Shown piece after piece: positions 52,269-64,000 of a DNA stretch of 64,000 nucleotides. The DNA comes from Baylisascaris procyonis (taxonomy: Eukaryota > Nematoda > Chromadorea > Rhabditida > Ascarididae). Under the pieces are notes generated by a model that ran no database searches, was not told the DNA's origin, and was given only the letters and a program-made list of their open reading frames with translations. The translations under genes were made by a program, and so were the position numbers. Location: positions 1,898,501 to 1,962,500 of the forward strand of contig JAZARR010000033.1 of the NCBI GenBank assembly GCA_037389465.1, written 5' to 3'. Every line of letters starts with the position of its first letter. The stretch's first letter is position 1.

Positions 52269-52316
52269 GATTACCTACTCGTAGCCGCTACTTCTGTAAA
52301 AAAAGCTATTAGAGAG

Positions 52317-52691
52317 TCACCTACGTTTCTCGTCGTACTGTTCACCGAGTATGTCGGTCGTGAGGATAGTCACGGTAACGGGTTTCGTCGCGAGTGACTT
52401 TTTCGTTGTCTCTATCTTCCATGCAATGTCTTCTGCACACAAAGGCACCGAATCCGCTTTACGCATCTCAAGTCGGTCGCCCTGCTCGCAAATTCCTTGC
52501 TGAAGCCATCGTATTCCCTCTCTTGCACGTACGTCCCCTTTTTTTATCTTGTCCATCATCCGCAACGTATCCTCGGCAATAACAACTCTCAAGCGTCCAT
52601 CGTTCACCAAATCTCTTAGCACCGGCAAACGGTCTAGTACCACATTATCCTCGGGTATTACATAAACAGGCAGCAGTGCACGAGCCTCTTC
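52317..52691 (-). CDS. smg-5: smg-5 last exon: PIN domain
   Basis: This 124-codon exon follows acceptor ttgcag in phase 0. It matches the SMG5 PIN domain over LLPVYVIPEDNVV, RLPVLRDLVNDGRLRVVIAE, AREGIRWLQQG and VTVTILTTD. Only eleven residues follow LTTD before the stop, whereas SMG5/SMG6 PIN domains usually continue about 25-45 residues to a final strand and helix. A possible donor (CGTAG|GTGACT) overlaps the stop, but the poly(A) signal 49 nt on argues for a real end. Confidence 0.9.
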   Translation of the reverse strand, partial: EEARALLPVYVIPEDNVVLDRLPVLRDLVNDGRLRVVIAEDTLRMMDKIKKGDVRAREGIRWLQQGICEQGDRLEMRKADSVPLCAEDIAWKIETTKKSLATKPVTVTILTTDILGEQYDEKRR

Positions 52692-55600
52692 CTGCAACGT
52701 AAACAAACACACCGCATTGAGTGCCAACTGTAAGAAGTATGAAACAGGTGAAGATGGCGCAGTGCAAAATTAGCAGTGCGTGTTCGCAATCCCAGAATGA
52801 AGTTTCCTCTCTAAGTACCCACAAAATCAAGCCTCTCCCGCAAACTGTGTGAGTGCTCAAAGCATTAGCAACTATGGTCGACGAACCTTTGCGAATGGCT
52901 CTAAACGGATCCAGACTCATTTCTCCAGGTGACCACAGAAATGACTAATACTGGAAATGGACAATAGAACAGAAACGGCAATTAATATGAAGAAAGTATG
53001 TTGGTGGCATACACTTCGCTGTAGCATACATGATTCGTTTACACTACCAACTAACGGACAATAAAAGCGAAAGCAGAACCGTCTTGAAGGGGCAGGCGCA
53101 ATGTGCGCTTTTATATGGAACACAATAAAAACTCATTATATAAATAAAATAACAAACCCCTTATAAATGCCTCAAACATAGTAACTAACATTCAAGCTTA
53201 TGATAATTTCCTCACTAAAGGAAAGCTTAATTCCTCTCAAGTGATAGAAGAAAGTGGACGCCGGAAAAGGATGAAAATAGCCATGCGCGAGAGAGGTAAG
53301 AATACGTTCATTAAAGTCGATTCCATTACAAGAAATGCTTCAAGATAGATCTATTATTCGAAATACCGATGAAATAGACAACAACAGTAAACTTGCAATT
53401 TCTTTTTTGTCACCGACAGTGAATTGTCACCATTTTTTGCAGTTCAGGGCGATAAGTACGGAATCCGTATCGAAAAAATTTGATGCGTTTGTGTCGTTTC
53501 TTATGGAGAATTTTAATGAGTTTTTAAGATGTGTTTTTATTGATCAATGAAAACTATCTCAGAGTTTCATCTCAAAGCAAGAGTATAAGCTTTATCACAT
53601 CACAAACAGCAAGTTTCACACAAAATTTAGCCGCTTTATATGTCACGACACACTCTCACTAGTGGGTCGATGTAGAGTAGCGGCTGAAATGAGCAGTGAT
53701 GGATCATAATCACTCTCCCACTTACAACCAATGAAACCAACACTATACTATCATAAAGAACAAATAAATGATCTTATAATTAAAGGATTCTATTTCGAAA
53801 GTCAGATTTGCGTCCATTTAAGTCGGTTTACTCAACCAAACTTGTTTCACCTTCTAAGCTGATTATCTCACTTAAAATATGAGCTTGTGCAATCGGATTA
53901 AGCGGAATGGATTTGTTAAAAGGTATTCATTTATGCATATCGAAAAAATAAAGCGCAAAGATGATGTACGTTTAGGTTTGCAATATTTTGCAATGCAACA
54001 GATTTTGAACAAACGGAACGAAGAGACGATTTTGCAACGCGAAGGCCGTCTCCGTGAACATGAGACAGAAATAGGAAGAAAAAGAGCCCCTTTATAATTA
54101 TATACGACAAAATTGGGCATATGAAAAATAACCGCTAGTGAAAAAGATCAGTAAGATTATATATTAATGAGTGATTGATGAAAGAGAAGAAAAACGTTTC
54201 TTATCATCTAGAGAGAGAAGAATCGTAAAATTAAGCAGCTCACCTGTTTTGCACGACAAGCGAGTCTTAGTTTTGCCATATTTTTCATCACCATATCCTT
54301 ACTCGAGGCGATCGGAACGAACCGAAAGAACTCGTCGAATAAGATAGGCACCTCCGGAGTGTCAATCAATCGCCTAACAAATGTAGGCAACAACAGCATT
54401 GCATCCTCGGTTGTCACATACCAAATCGGTAAGTCGACTTGTTCTGGTCGATAAAAATTCGACTCGGCCTTAGTAGCTCTCTCACCCAGCACGAAGGAAT
54501 TGAGTGTGTCAGACATGCGTTGAGCAAAATGCTCAAAGTCCTTCAAAAAAAAAAAAAGAACAAATTAAGTCAAAAGAACAAATAAAAGGAGCGCCAACGC
54601 AAAGGAGTAATGCGAGAACTTTTCTCAGTTCTCATGGTTGTCATAATTTTTTTCCGAGGACTCTCATGGTTGAGCGTCCTTAAAAAATTCCCAGATGTTA
54701 CCTGGACAAATCCTTGGAAAATTTTGGAAGGAAATTCTCAGCATTTCGCGAATCACTATTACGTGTTTAGTAAAGTGGTCAATTACGATGAGTCCTGATG
54801 GCGCAAGTGAATCATCAGCTGTCAAATATTCATTATTGCTATGATGAAGAGGGAGAACTGTCACAGTGCCGCAACGGAAAAGTTGACTGCAAAAGCTATT
54901 TGCACATTACACTACTTCGTGCAAGTAAAAAGGGGGAACGAGCAGCTTCTCTTGCGTTCATGTGCTACTTTAATTTAAAACTGTTTTAAAGTTACTTCAT
55001 CCTTAAACCCAATCTTTTCATTTAACAGTCGAACTTCATCGTTCCAAATATCTTCCGTTGCTTTGGTTCATGCAGACTTCAGAATTAAATCTTTAATTTT
55101 GTCATCAAACTGCGAAAGCTATCTGATATGTAACGGAAAATAATTGGTGCAAATACTAACAACCTAAAGTAATAATTGACAGCAAAACCCGAAACATCAT
55201 AACCACAACTGCATACCACCGAAAACTTCCGAAATAATCTCTTGATGACAGTATAATAGACGGTTTCATTCCCTCAATGCTCATTTATAGATGATTTATT
55301 GGTGGCATTCTTTTGTTTCTAACTATATCCTTCGTATTCATTTTGCATCCCATTTAAATGCACTTTTTGTTCGTATCTTATTATTATAAATAACTACTTT
55401 TTTGCAAATTAAGTGTTCTTTTTTACCTAACGGATTTCCAAAGCGTTTACTGCCATTGTAACAGTACCTGATACACTACTCTATAAGTCCGATCCACACA
55501 ATAACGATTATTTCATTATTGCGGTATATGTCGGCATCCACTTCCTTGCGTGCTGCGTTACAACTTCTACAGTGCTTGATTTAGGAAAGGAAAAACTTAC

Positions 55601-58600
55601 AAATCGGATGCTAGTAGGTGTCTGCTCGCCGTACAGCTGCTTAACTGTCACTATGGTAAAATGAAGAAGAGCAACAAGCAGCGTTTTTGCCTCACGTATC
55701 TCATCACTGGGCGGTGCACTACTGTCCACGAGCTCGCTGGATTCATCTTCCGAAAGCTCAACGACATCATCGTCCTGCTCAATCCCATTGAGGCGATTTT
55801 GTTCACGTACCATTCTGTATCCCGCGACCCAATAGTCAGTCACTTCGCCATCGTTGTTCAACTTATTCTTCGAGTTTCTCGCTTCTTCTGAATCAGTATG
55901 CACCGATTCATTTGAGTCTGAGGCTCGTCTTCTGCGTTCCCCTTTTTTCAGTAATTTAGCCGATTCACTTGCAACCAGTTCTTCAATCCCTCGCAGTAGT
56001 CGTCCCGAAGCATCCAGTAGCATTGTACTGATAGCACGACCTTGCTCCTCACAACCTGAATACTCGACAATATACAGCAAGAAAGGTGTTTAATAGATCA
56101 CTCCAAATAAAAGCAGCATACTTCCATTGAAGCTGAACTATTGAGTGAAGAAGACAGACATACCCGCACAACAATATCCCATTTTTAGCGATGATTTACA
56201 TACATAACTGAGCAGTAAATAGCGGCTAGATACCGCGAAGCTATCCTTTTCTTCGAGCAAAAATCGCTTCATGTGAAAGCCGTGCAATTTCAGGTGAAGT
56301 ACCATAATATCAAACGCAAAACGAAAATTTGCCTTTTCATCTCTTCTAACTACTCGCTCATACCCTACTAGCACAATGCCAGAGAACGAATGAGACAATT
56401 CGATTGGCTGCTTTCTGTGCACTCAACACTTTTACTGTCTAACAGCAATAATCGTCGTTGTCGGTATGTGTATGCAGGTGTGAGATTGTGCATCTGCTTG
56501 TACAACAGCGCCTGCACATTTACGTATCTATATGTTCGCATGAAAATATTGCCATCGCAGATGCCGATGTTGGCAAATGCAGTAGGCTACCGCCAGTAGC
56601 CCTCTTATTTTAAAGTGAAAAAATGAGGCGGATCGAACTGCACCTCATTTTGATATGAAACTCATGGGTCAAAGATGGAGAAACAGCTAAAACGTGAAAA
56701 GTCTCGTTTTCAAAACAGCTGTTTCTTCAAATTATAAATGTAGCTGGCCTTGTGAATTCAAAAGTAACATAGTTCTTTACAAGAGGCCACTCGGAAGCCA
56801 CAATTGGGGTATTTTGGTATCGCATCTTCGAACCTCTCATTACCACGGCTACCCTCATCTCTTGGACTATAAGGGCACCTAGCATTTATGTATGTCGACA
56901 AATGCGCGATCAGGCCAACGAATGAACATTAGAATGCAGTCAAATACCAATCCTAAATCTGCGCTAGTACTTGCTAATTTCAAAGGATCCATTACGTGCT
57001 AAGATAACAGAAGTCATCATAAATCTGATTTCAGTTTATCAGTTCAAATCAAAGCAAATGTGATCGATCCACATTCAAGCATCACTAGATCGCGCAAAAA
57101 TAGGCTCAATTCATCTCCCTGCCTCTCTTTCTTCGACAAATAAGAGAACGTGACAAATGTTCAGTTCGACTGTAGTGCACGTAAAACCTACTCCATGATA
57201 TAGTGAATACGATTACATCCAAAGTGTTCATCTTGTTACGATATTTTCGCTGTGTCCTTCAAAACACCTTCAAGACAACCTCTCCTCTAAGTATTACTGA
57301 AGACCTCGTCACAAACGATCCTTTCAATGCATAAAATACCCATTAATTATTCGTCGCCCCTAACTAGTAATAATTGGAATGCCGTCTGCAATAAATCACT
57401 TGATACAAACGCAATCATATAATCCATTCATTAATTCATATTAACAAAGAAAACCTGACCAAGCCTGTAATGCTCCACCAAAGCAGTTAGTCGCCATTAG
57501 CCAAATGAAGAACTAAAGCATAAAATATGCGTAAGTGTTACCTTTCGTTGCGAGACAAGCAGAAGCCAATGCCAACAAATGCACATTAAAAGCGACATGC
57601 GCTCCTTGATGTGAATCCAGATCTGTGTCGATCTGATCGATCCACTTCGTGCGATACTCCTTGAAATCAACGATCCTGCAATTGCAATTGAAAAAAACAA
57701 CAACATTTTAATCGAAGGTCGTTATTTAAACAATAATACTTTTCAAAACGTTAAGATACAAAATCGCCCAATATTTACTCAAATTACAGCGAACGATTGA
57801 ATCCTTCATTAAGGATATCCCTGTCTATAGCTTGTTTATAAATGTACAGCAGTTATTTGATAAGCATATCGGTAGTAGTAACACAGAGAGCAAAGTAGTA
57901 AGTAATAAGCAGCACAAAGCCAAGATTTTTGAATTAAAAAGTTGCGAGTGAAAGCAACTTAATCATGCGTCGATCGTTGACGCTTATATCATTAAATAAG
58001 AAATTCGTTGAGCTAAATACCTGAACGAACTGAAACAATGCGTCAACAGCGATAGCAAACGCCCTTTCCGATGTTGCGATGCAGTACGCGTGAGAAGCGC
58101 CAAAATATTGCCAAATGCGCCATGGAAAGGACGCTCAGCAAGGTGCGCCAGCATGAAATACAGCAGTGCCGTCGTCGCCTTCGTATCTTGCTTCATTAGT
58201 CCTATTTGGTTCAATGCCAATCCACTACGACCATCCGCCGCTACCGCCTCCCTTAACCACAACATTTCAGGAAAGATTTGCGTGAGAAAATCGACGGCTA
58301 GAACAACACGATTACAAGACAAAAAATCAAAACGATAACAAACTCCCTCTCCCCTCCCCCCCCCCCGAATGGAGGGAGTGGGATACGATTCTGCGTTACT
58401 CATCGTGCTTACTGCACCTAACTAACACAAAGTCGAAGTGTACTTGTTCGACACATCGTACTAAATTCCTCACAACTTTGTTCCTCATTTTCAGAAACAC
58501 ACCAACGAATCGCTCCTTCCTCCCTCTATCACAAAAAAATGCAATATAGAGGCGGAATAAAGGGAAAAAAGAAATCCAATGTCTTTGAAAACCAAATCCT

Positions 58601-61600
58601 GCACCGAAAGGATTGCATCCTAATAGCGATCACAGGAGGAATTTTCTTGCACTTTCTTGCTCATTTTCAATTTATCATTCTAATACGCAAATAGAGCCTT
58701 TTCTCTCTTTTTAAATTTTCCCACACAGGTTTTTTCCTCCTTCCCTAGTGACGCATCTAAGATAGGACAAGCAGATACGTGCCTTGGACGCCACTTAAAG
58801 TAGATTCCAATGAAGACTGGGAGAAAGCCATAACAGTGAAGTTATACTGAAATAAAGTGCCAGACGTCTGCGCAAGTGCGCAACTTCAAAAGCTTGCCAC
58901 GTGTGTATCATCTGCTTACCTACACGTAGTGATGCCAATAAAAAATACTACAAATGTCAAAGTGCAAGCACACCTGTAATGAAGAATGGCGAGACGTTGC
59001 TCACGATCGCTCGAAAAAAGAATAAAAGCATAGCGTCGCAGATCGCCCATGTAGATGGAGATAAGCGCGCTGCGCTTTGGATGGAGACTAGCAAGTTGGG
59101 CGAGCTCAACCGTTAGCACACTGATCTCCCTATTGCAACGTTCCCTTTGTTCCTCACCCCATCCATTGATTGAGGTACGGATGTGACATACGAGTGCATA
59201 GTAGCAAGAATGCCATACATGCTCTAACGCTGTCTGACCATATTCCTCATCGTCAATTACCTCTTCGAGACATTTGCGCACTCTGAAAAAACTCCTTGAA
59301 ACGATTCGCAGCTCTCCAATTCCGTCTTTGAACACAACCAAACAACCTATCTGCAACATTTTATCCCTCACAGAATTCCTGAAATTTTACAAAAATCTGC
59401 TTAAAAACAGTTAATGAAAGTCCAGGGAATATTTCTGTAAGAGAAAGCTGTAAATTTATTCAGCTGCTGCGCCCGCAACTGAAGCATGAGGGTCCGCACC
59501 TGGGGAGGAAAGGCAAGATAGTACCACCACTCCCATTACGGAAAATCCAAACAAGAAAACATATAGGTAGCAAAAATAAGCAAAGATACTTTGTACAACT
59601 ACCTGCACCATACTATATTATACACACATTTCATTGAACGTATGAATAAGCGATATGGTCTTTGATTGAGATCACCCTTAATCATTTCGTGAACGTTTTG
59701 GAATCACATCCCCTCCCGCTTGACTCAAGTAAACCAATGTCTTACCCTTCATCGGTGCTTATAAGCTTGGAATATTCATCTTTGAAGAAAGACGGATGTA
59801 AAATATCTAAGCGTAATTTCAAGCAGCCTCAAGTAAACCACCATCAACATTATGACATTTGTGGCCTCCGACCTTCCACTTAAAAGAATTTCTACAACGT
59901 GGCAGAAGGAACAACTGAGGTCGCCTTCCATTAAACGAGGCAACCTTTTGTGGGATAATATGTCAGAGCCAGGTGCATTTTTCGCATATTCTAAGACGTC
60001 TCATAACCTTCTTATTCCCATTTAGAGGGCCAATGAGGCAGTGTTTTCTAGGAGTAATGTGCAAGAAGTGAGATCCGCTGGTCCACTCAAAGAGGATAGA
60101 AGGGAGATGCGAGGATCCATATTATCCACCACCAAATATCTGTTTTCCAAAGGCTGGCAATGCGTTAGCAGTGAAAGAAAAAACGACTAAAATTTGAACA
60201 TGCATCACTACGTAGATAGCGAAATGAGTATGATAACTAACGGTTTTGTTAAGTCCACTTGAGAGGCCATGCCTCATCTACTACCTTTTCGTCAGATCTG
60301 ACGCCAATTATAAGCAAAGGTAGAAACAGCGTTTTTCGTGAAAACGTTTGGCTACTCAGCAAGGTGATCGTGGATAGTCGCATCTAATCCAGAACATCAT
60401 GGGTGCGTGGGTAAAACCCCCACTCATAATCAGATAGAAAGTGCATCCAATCTACGTATAATCATTCACCCAAGCGCTTGTATAAAGCATAAAGATGAAT
60501 TAAACAAATCGCAAACATTTGAAAAAAACATGACTGCAACAAAGAAATGAATGCTAACTAACTTTGAACGCATTATGTCCAATTGTGTAGTTTTGATATC
60601 TTTTACGCTCAGCTCTTTTATGGTTTTCTCCACATCGCTGCACATCAACGGCAGTCGACTGAAAAGCAAACAGATAAATTTCTATTGCGAATTTTCATAG
60701 GCCTCGTTCTACTAACAAATTGAGAAGCTGGTAAACTGGTAATAAAATCTAAATCTAAGTGTACTCACAATATCTCTATGTGAGCAGAAGAAATACTTTC
60801 CATGAGTGGGAAGGAGCGGGAGGAGGACGAATGAATTTGCGAACACTGCCAGATGAATGTAGAAAAATCAAAATATTGGTGGAAAGAAAAACGACAAAGT
60901 TGATCCCTTCTTTGCATGGGATATGAGAAATTGTAGTTGCAGAATGTGGAAAATCAAAATCGTCTAAACCATCAGTTGCTAACTACAAATCAGTCTAATG
61001 AAATTGCTAGAAGGTTTCCAAGTTTAAAATTCTGCAGGAAATAAATCAGCACTGTGTTTAATTTTACAAAACTCAGTGGCGTTATTTCATTCGCTTAATT
61101 ATCGCTACACTTTGAATTATACATTTGAATTTTTTTAATTCCATAAAAAAGTCGGCCTAATTCAGCAACTCAATAAATATTATACTATTACACATCATGT
61201 TTCAATGATGTATCGCATCAAGAAAACAATTTCAAAAAAGGGAAGGAGAATTAGAACAACAGAAAAACTTTTGTTGAAGCAATCTTCGATCGGCAATTTC
61301 ATGACAGCCGCAAATTCAAAACAATATGACTAAGGCTTTGAACGCTCCCACAACACGCTCCGACAACCACTGACCAACAACATCCCCATCAAGATAAGCA
61401 ACGGAAGTGAATGAGAACGACGGATCAAACAACACTATAAAATACACACCGACGTTCAATCGGGGACCAAGGGAGAAATTGTCGCCGCTCCCCTCTACGC
61501 TTCCACGCTTCGAAAACTGCTTTATTTCAGATCCTCTAAAGATTGAAAATATAACTAAACTAAAAAGTCTGCTGCTTGTAATACTTTACCTTCCTTAACG

Positions 61601-62399
61601 CACAAATCCATTTTTTATGGTAATTGTTCGTTTCGTAGATTTCGCTCGAGTTATACACTAACCAACATCGAACTATTCAAAGAAAGAGATTCAGTAAATC
61701 GATAGATAAAACTTCGTCAGTTGTTCACATTTCTGAACCAATAAGACGATTATCCTGCGCTCGAGCTGGTACCACCTCGAATACTAAATACTGCTGTTGT
61801 CTAACAAGCTTGCCACCTCTTATTCCCATTGTCCCCTCTCCCATTATCTACTCCACTATCTAGCCTCAGCCTTATATAATGGATCAAGCGTGATGACTCT
61901 CCATCAAACAATTCATTAACTGCGAGAACACAACTCTAATACAGGAACTACCATCGAAAGGAAAAAGCAACTAACTTCATAGCACGCATCTTATCTGTAT
62001 TCGACGCTGAGGGCTCTCCCGGATGATGCACATCGGTTGTCATCAGTGATACTTGATCCTGGAGAGAAGGCGAATCGATTTGATGCGACAAACTGCTGAA
62101 AGGCATATGTTAAAAATCATTATAAATATTTCCTCTATCCACTCCAATACTCCTTTCCTCTCAAGCGACCTATTTTCCTGATTTATAAAACACAAATCAG
62201 TTGAGAGACCTTACCTAGACAACAACCCATAACTTCTGTTTTGTTCGGCTTCGCATTCTAAATATTTTTTTGCAAATTTTGCAAAACTGTCTCGTGAGTA
62301 TGCGTCTGTTTGGCTAGTATCATTACAACAACAACATTGATAAGATGTGGCACATATAAGCAGCCTTACAGGAATTATTCCCTTACGAGTTATTGGCAT
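52317..62399 (-). CDS. smg-5: SMG5, nonsense-mediated mRNA decay factor
   Basis: SMG5 binds phosphorylated UPF1 with SMG7 and promotes its dephosphorylation and decay of faulty mRNA. Nine exons: 62215-62399, 61976-62095, 60563-60658, 58974-59282, 58021-58251, 57542-57675, 55601-56055, 54244-54540, 52317-52691; about 733 aa. Exons 3-6 carry the 14-3-3-like/TPR region, with VRKCLEEV, WHSCYYALV, IYMGDLRRY, LNQIG and ERPFHGAFGN. Exon 7 is a linker with basic RRRRASDSNES and an acidic Ser-rich stretch. Exon 8 has MVMKNMAKLRLACRAKQ, the helix before the PIN domain. Exon 9 is the PIN domain (PVYVIPED, LPVLRDLV, AREGIRWLQQ, VTILTTD). All phases agree. ATG at 62399 has an in-frame TAA immediately upstream and a leader acceptor 11 nt away. 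Exons 1-2 are supported by splice sites and phase, not by similarity. The PIN end is shorter than usual. Confidence 0.9.
58021..59282 (-). CDS. smg-5: smg-5 exons 4-5: EST1/14-3-3-like region
   Basis: Exon 4 (58974-59282) starts at acceptor ttttttcag and ends TAC AG|GTGTGC. Exon 5 (58021-58251) starts after gttaag. Joined, they read HYREAVAADGRSG...LNQIG, matching the SMG5 helix FYYQAL.(L/V)AP..G...NQLG. Longer open frames upstream of both acceptors are intronic. This region forms the phosphopeptide-binding 14-3-3-like fold in the family. Confidence 0.88.
58343..58366. repeat. C-rich pyrimidine tract in smg-5 intron 4
   Basis: A pyrimidine stretch ends in a run of eleven C, about 90 bp upstream (in gene direction) of exon 5. 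Confidence 0.85.
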
Positions 62400-62410
62400 T
62401 TAAAGGGAAG

Positions 62411-62416
62411 CTAAAA
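62411..62416 (-). promoter_or_regulatory. splice acceptor just before the smg-5 start (likely spliced-leader site)
   Basis: The minus-strand ttttag ends 11 nt upstream of the ATG at 62399, with TAA in frame directly before that ATG. The short leader fits SL trans-splicing. Confidence 0.5.
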
Positions 62417-64000
62417 TCTTTGAGCTAAATCCACTTTACAATAACCAACAGTGGCGTCAAAATGATTGACAACATGGTGAACAACCGTTCAGTTTGCAAA
62501 ACACCAAACATGCCAACTTGTCCACAGAACAATACACGATTTTTAGCACCTATAAGTTTGATAGATGCATAAGAATACTCATTTTATGACACGTCTTCAC
62601 ATATAAAAACATTGATATTGAACGACAGACGAACACGACAATCAACTCAACAGTAAGTGAAGTAGAAAGTTACAAACTAAAGAGGGATTTCGCAGATATG
62701 CCAACGTGAAGCGTTCCAAAGTTCGATCATTAGTTCGATCCTTCAACTGCATCAATTATGCAACAATGCCCATCAGTGTGAACTGTTACCTCATATGAAA
62801 ACACGAAAAATGTGCATTCATTTTGTGGCATTTGAGATTCCACTAAAGGTAAAGCATGTTTTCAGTTTAAAAAAGTCAAAAATATAGCTTCTACTTGAAG
62901 CTAAACTCTAAGTAGGGTTTTTGCTACTTATTCGTTAACATAATTCATGCATCATCTGATCAGAAGTCAACGCCTGCCCACAATAGAGCAACCTGAACTC
63001 AACTCCACCATGAAAGTCATAATTTGGCATTTTCTTCAGCTATCTATATAGTGATCGTGCTCAAAAATACTTCACTTACTGCTGAGTTGGTGGGAATTTC
63101 GGAACACAAAAACGGATTCCCTCTTAAAATCTCACTTCGTCGATACGTCGTGTTCAAGGGGAAACCGTCTACATTTTTGAACCAAGATGCGCAAAACTAG
63201 TCAAAAATTTTTGAACCACAGATGGTGGTAAGTCTCAACCAAAGAATTCGCCAACATGTCTATAATATTCTTAAACAAAAAAGACAGCGGTAGGCTTACA
63301 CACAGCATACATGCTTGCATGCTCTATGCAGTAGCTTTTGTAATAAAGCCTCAAAAATGAAAGAGCTGCCAGCAAACAACATATAAATAATAATATCGAT
63401 ATACAACAATGAACATAAAGCAGCTTTAATCAGATAAGAAAACAAAAAAAGTAGGGAAACAGCGGAAATTTATAAATAACCGCACAAAAAAATAAAATAT
63501 CTCAAAAAAGAAAAGCCTTCCCGCGCATATTTCATCCTTCTAAAGTCTCAAATCCAGCCGAACTTTCTAATGGCATATCTTGAGGAGTGTGGAGCCCGAA
63601 AGCATCTTTTGAAAACAGGATACACTGAGCCCAAAAGAGGAGAGGGAGCCTTTGAAACGAAGCAATGATGCTAAAACATAAAACTTTTTAAGACTGCTTA
63701 AGTCCTGAAAAATATATTTAGTGGAACTTGCTGACAATTTGAGAGATTACTAGGAAGGTGGGACTCGCCCATGCGGGAAAAACAAAACAAAAAAAGACAT
63801 TAAAACTTGAAAAACAGCGATTAGCGGTGGGAAATATCTACTAAAGCGGGATTGCTGGAGAAATTTTTTGGAAGAAAATAATCAACTGTAGCAATAATAG
63901 AAATTAACATGCAATTGCAAAGAATAAATGAACAGCTGAATTAAACCTTTCGATTGCGTCGCCAGCAATAACACACTTTCGCCGTCCTCTAAACGATCTA
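62417..64000. other. region upstream of smg-5 to the window edge
   Basis: AT-rich sequence with no recognised gene. It should include the smg-5 promoter. A possible 42-nt exon on the minus strand at 63947-63988 is bounded by acceptor gtttag and donor GTTTAA, but it is open in more than one frame and cannot be assigned. Confidence 0.5.

Larger units (their letters stand above)
50061..52316. other. gap between unc-37 upstream region and smg-5
   Basis: Apart from the unassigned coding-like segment at 50768-51206, I see no gene. A minus-strand ORF at 51719-51901 looks weakly protein-like but cannot be joined in frame to smg-5 or to the lower segment. Other ORFs are shadows. Confidence 0.5.

Noticed and set aside
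52885..52919. Possible smg-5 exon reading SLDPFRAIRK
   Set aside because: Exon 8 joins exon 9 in phase 0 and reproduces the SMG5 pre-PIN helix and PIN start directly, leaving no place for it.
58252..58297. Longer version of smg-5 exon 5 using the acceptor at 58298
   Set aside because: Phase does not fit exon 4. The acceptor at 58252 gives the correct phase and the expected HYREA junction.
59283..59378. Extension of smg-5 exon 4 upward (starting near an acceptor at 59379)
   Set aside because: The frame is open, but a perfect ttttttcag acceptor at 59283 joins in phase to exon 3 and gives the conserved SMG5 helix. The extra residues would disrupt it.

Overview
The window reads as nuclear DNA of an invertebrate animal, most likely a parasitic nematode with long introns. 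It is AT-rich, with introns from about 250 bp to 6.5 kb, many microsatellites and homopolymer runs, and no operon-like gene packing. Four of the five genes have a 3' splice acceptor 4-14 nt upstream of the start codon, as expected for spliced-leader addition. The nematode assignment is inference. The metazoan assignment is firm, because Groucho, SMG5, TMX3, SEC11 and a NEDD4-type C2 domain are all recognisable.

All five recognised genes lie on the minus strand, so each reads from high to low coordinates. From left to right: (1) 238-1840, the first two coding exons of a NEDD4-family HECT E3 ubiquitin ligase, the rest lying beyond position 1; (2) 9852-17322, a TMX3-type transmembrane protein disulfide isomerase with 8 exons and about 454 aa; (3) 26243-29950, the signal peptidase catalytic subunit SEC11 with 3 exons and 181 aa; (4) 35089-48894, the Groucho/TLE corepressor (unc-37) with 10 coding exons and 639 aa, including a 27-nt first coding exon separated by a 6.5 kb intron; (5) 52317-62399, the nonsense-mediated decay factor SMG5 (smg-5) with 9 exons and about 733 aa, ending in a PIN domain. 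Exon boundaries were placed by hand from AC...CT signals on the plus strand (GT...AG on minus), codon phase, and fit to the protein families. Every junction keeps phase; one, the 3' end of TMX3 exon 5, remains ambiguous.

The spaces between genes (about 8.0, 8.9, 5.1 and 3.4 kb) hold no recognised gene. They contain a 735-bp strand-switching TTTA/TTAA repeat (18826-19560), two degraded non-LTR retrotransposon fragments (2658-2951 and 25118-25330), C-runs, a purine tract, and a CpG-rich block upstream of Groucho (48895-50060). A few coding-like segments are unassigned, chiefly 50768-51206 and 8067-8858.

The genes do not form one pathway. TMX3 and SEC11 act in the ER on secretory proteins, NEDD4 in ubiquitination, Groucho in transcriptional repression, and SMG5 in mRNA surveillance. 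I found no clearly undescribed system. The best leads are the shortened SMG5 PIN domain with an Asp in its LTTD motif, the CAHC active site and missing ER-retrieval tail of TMX3, the relaxed splice sites, and the unassigned coding-like segments.
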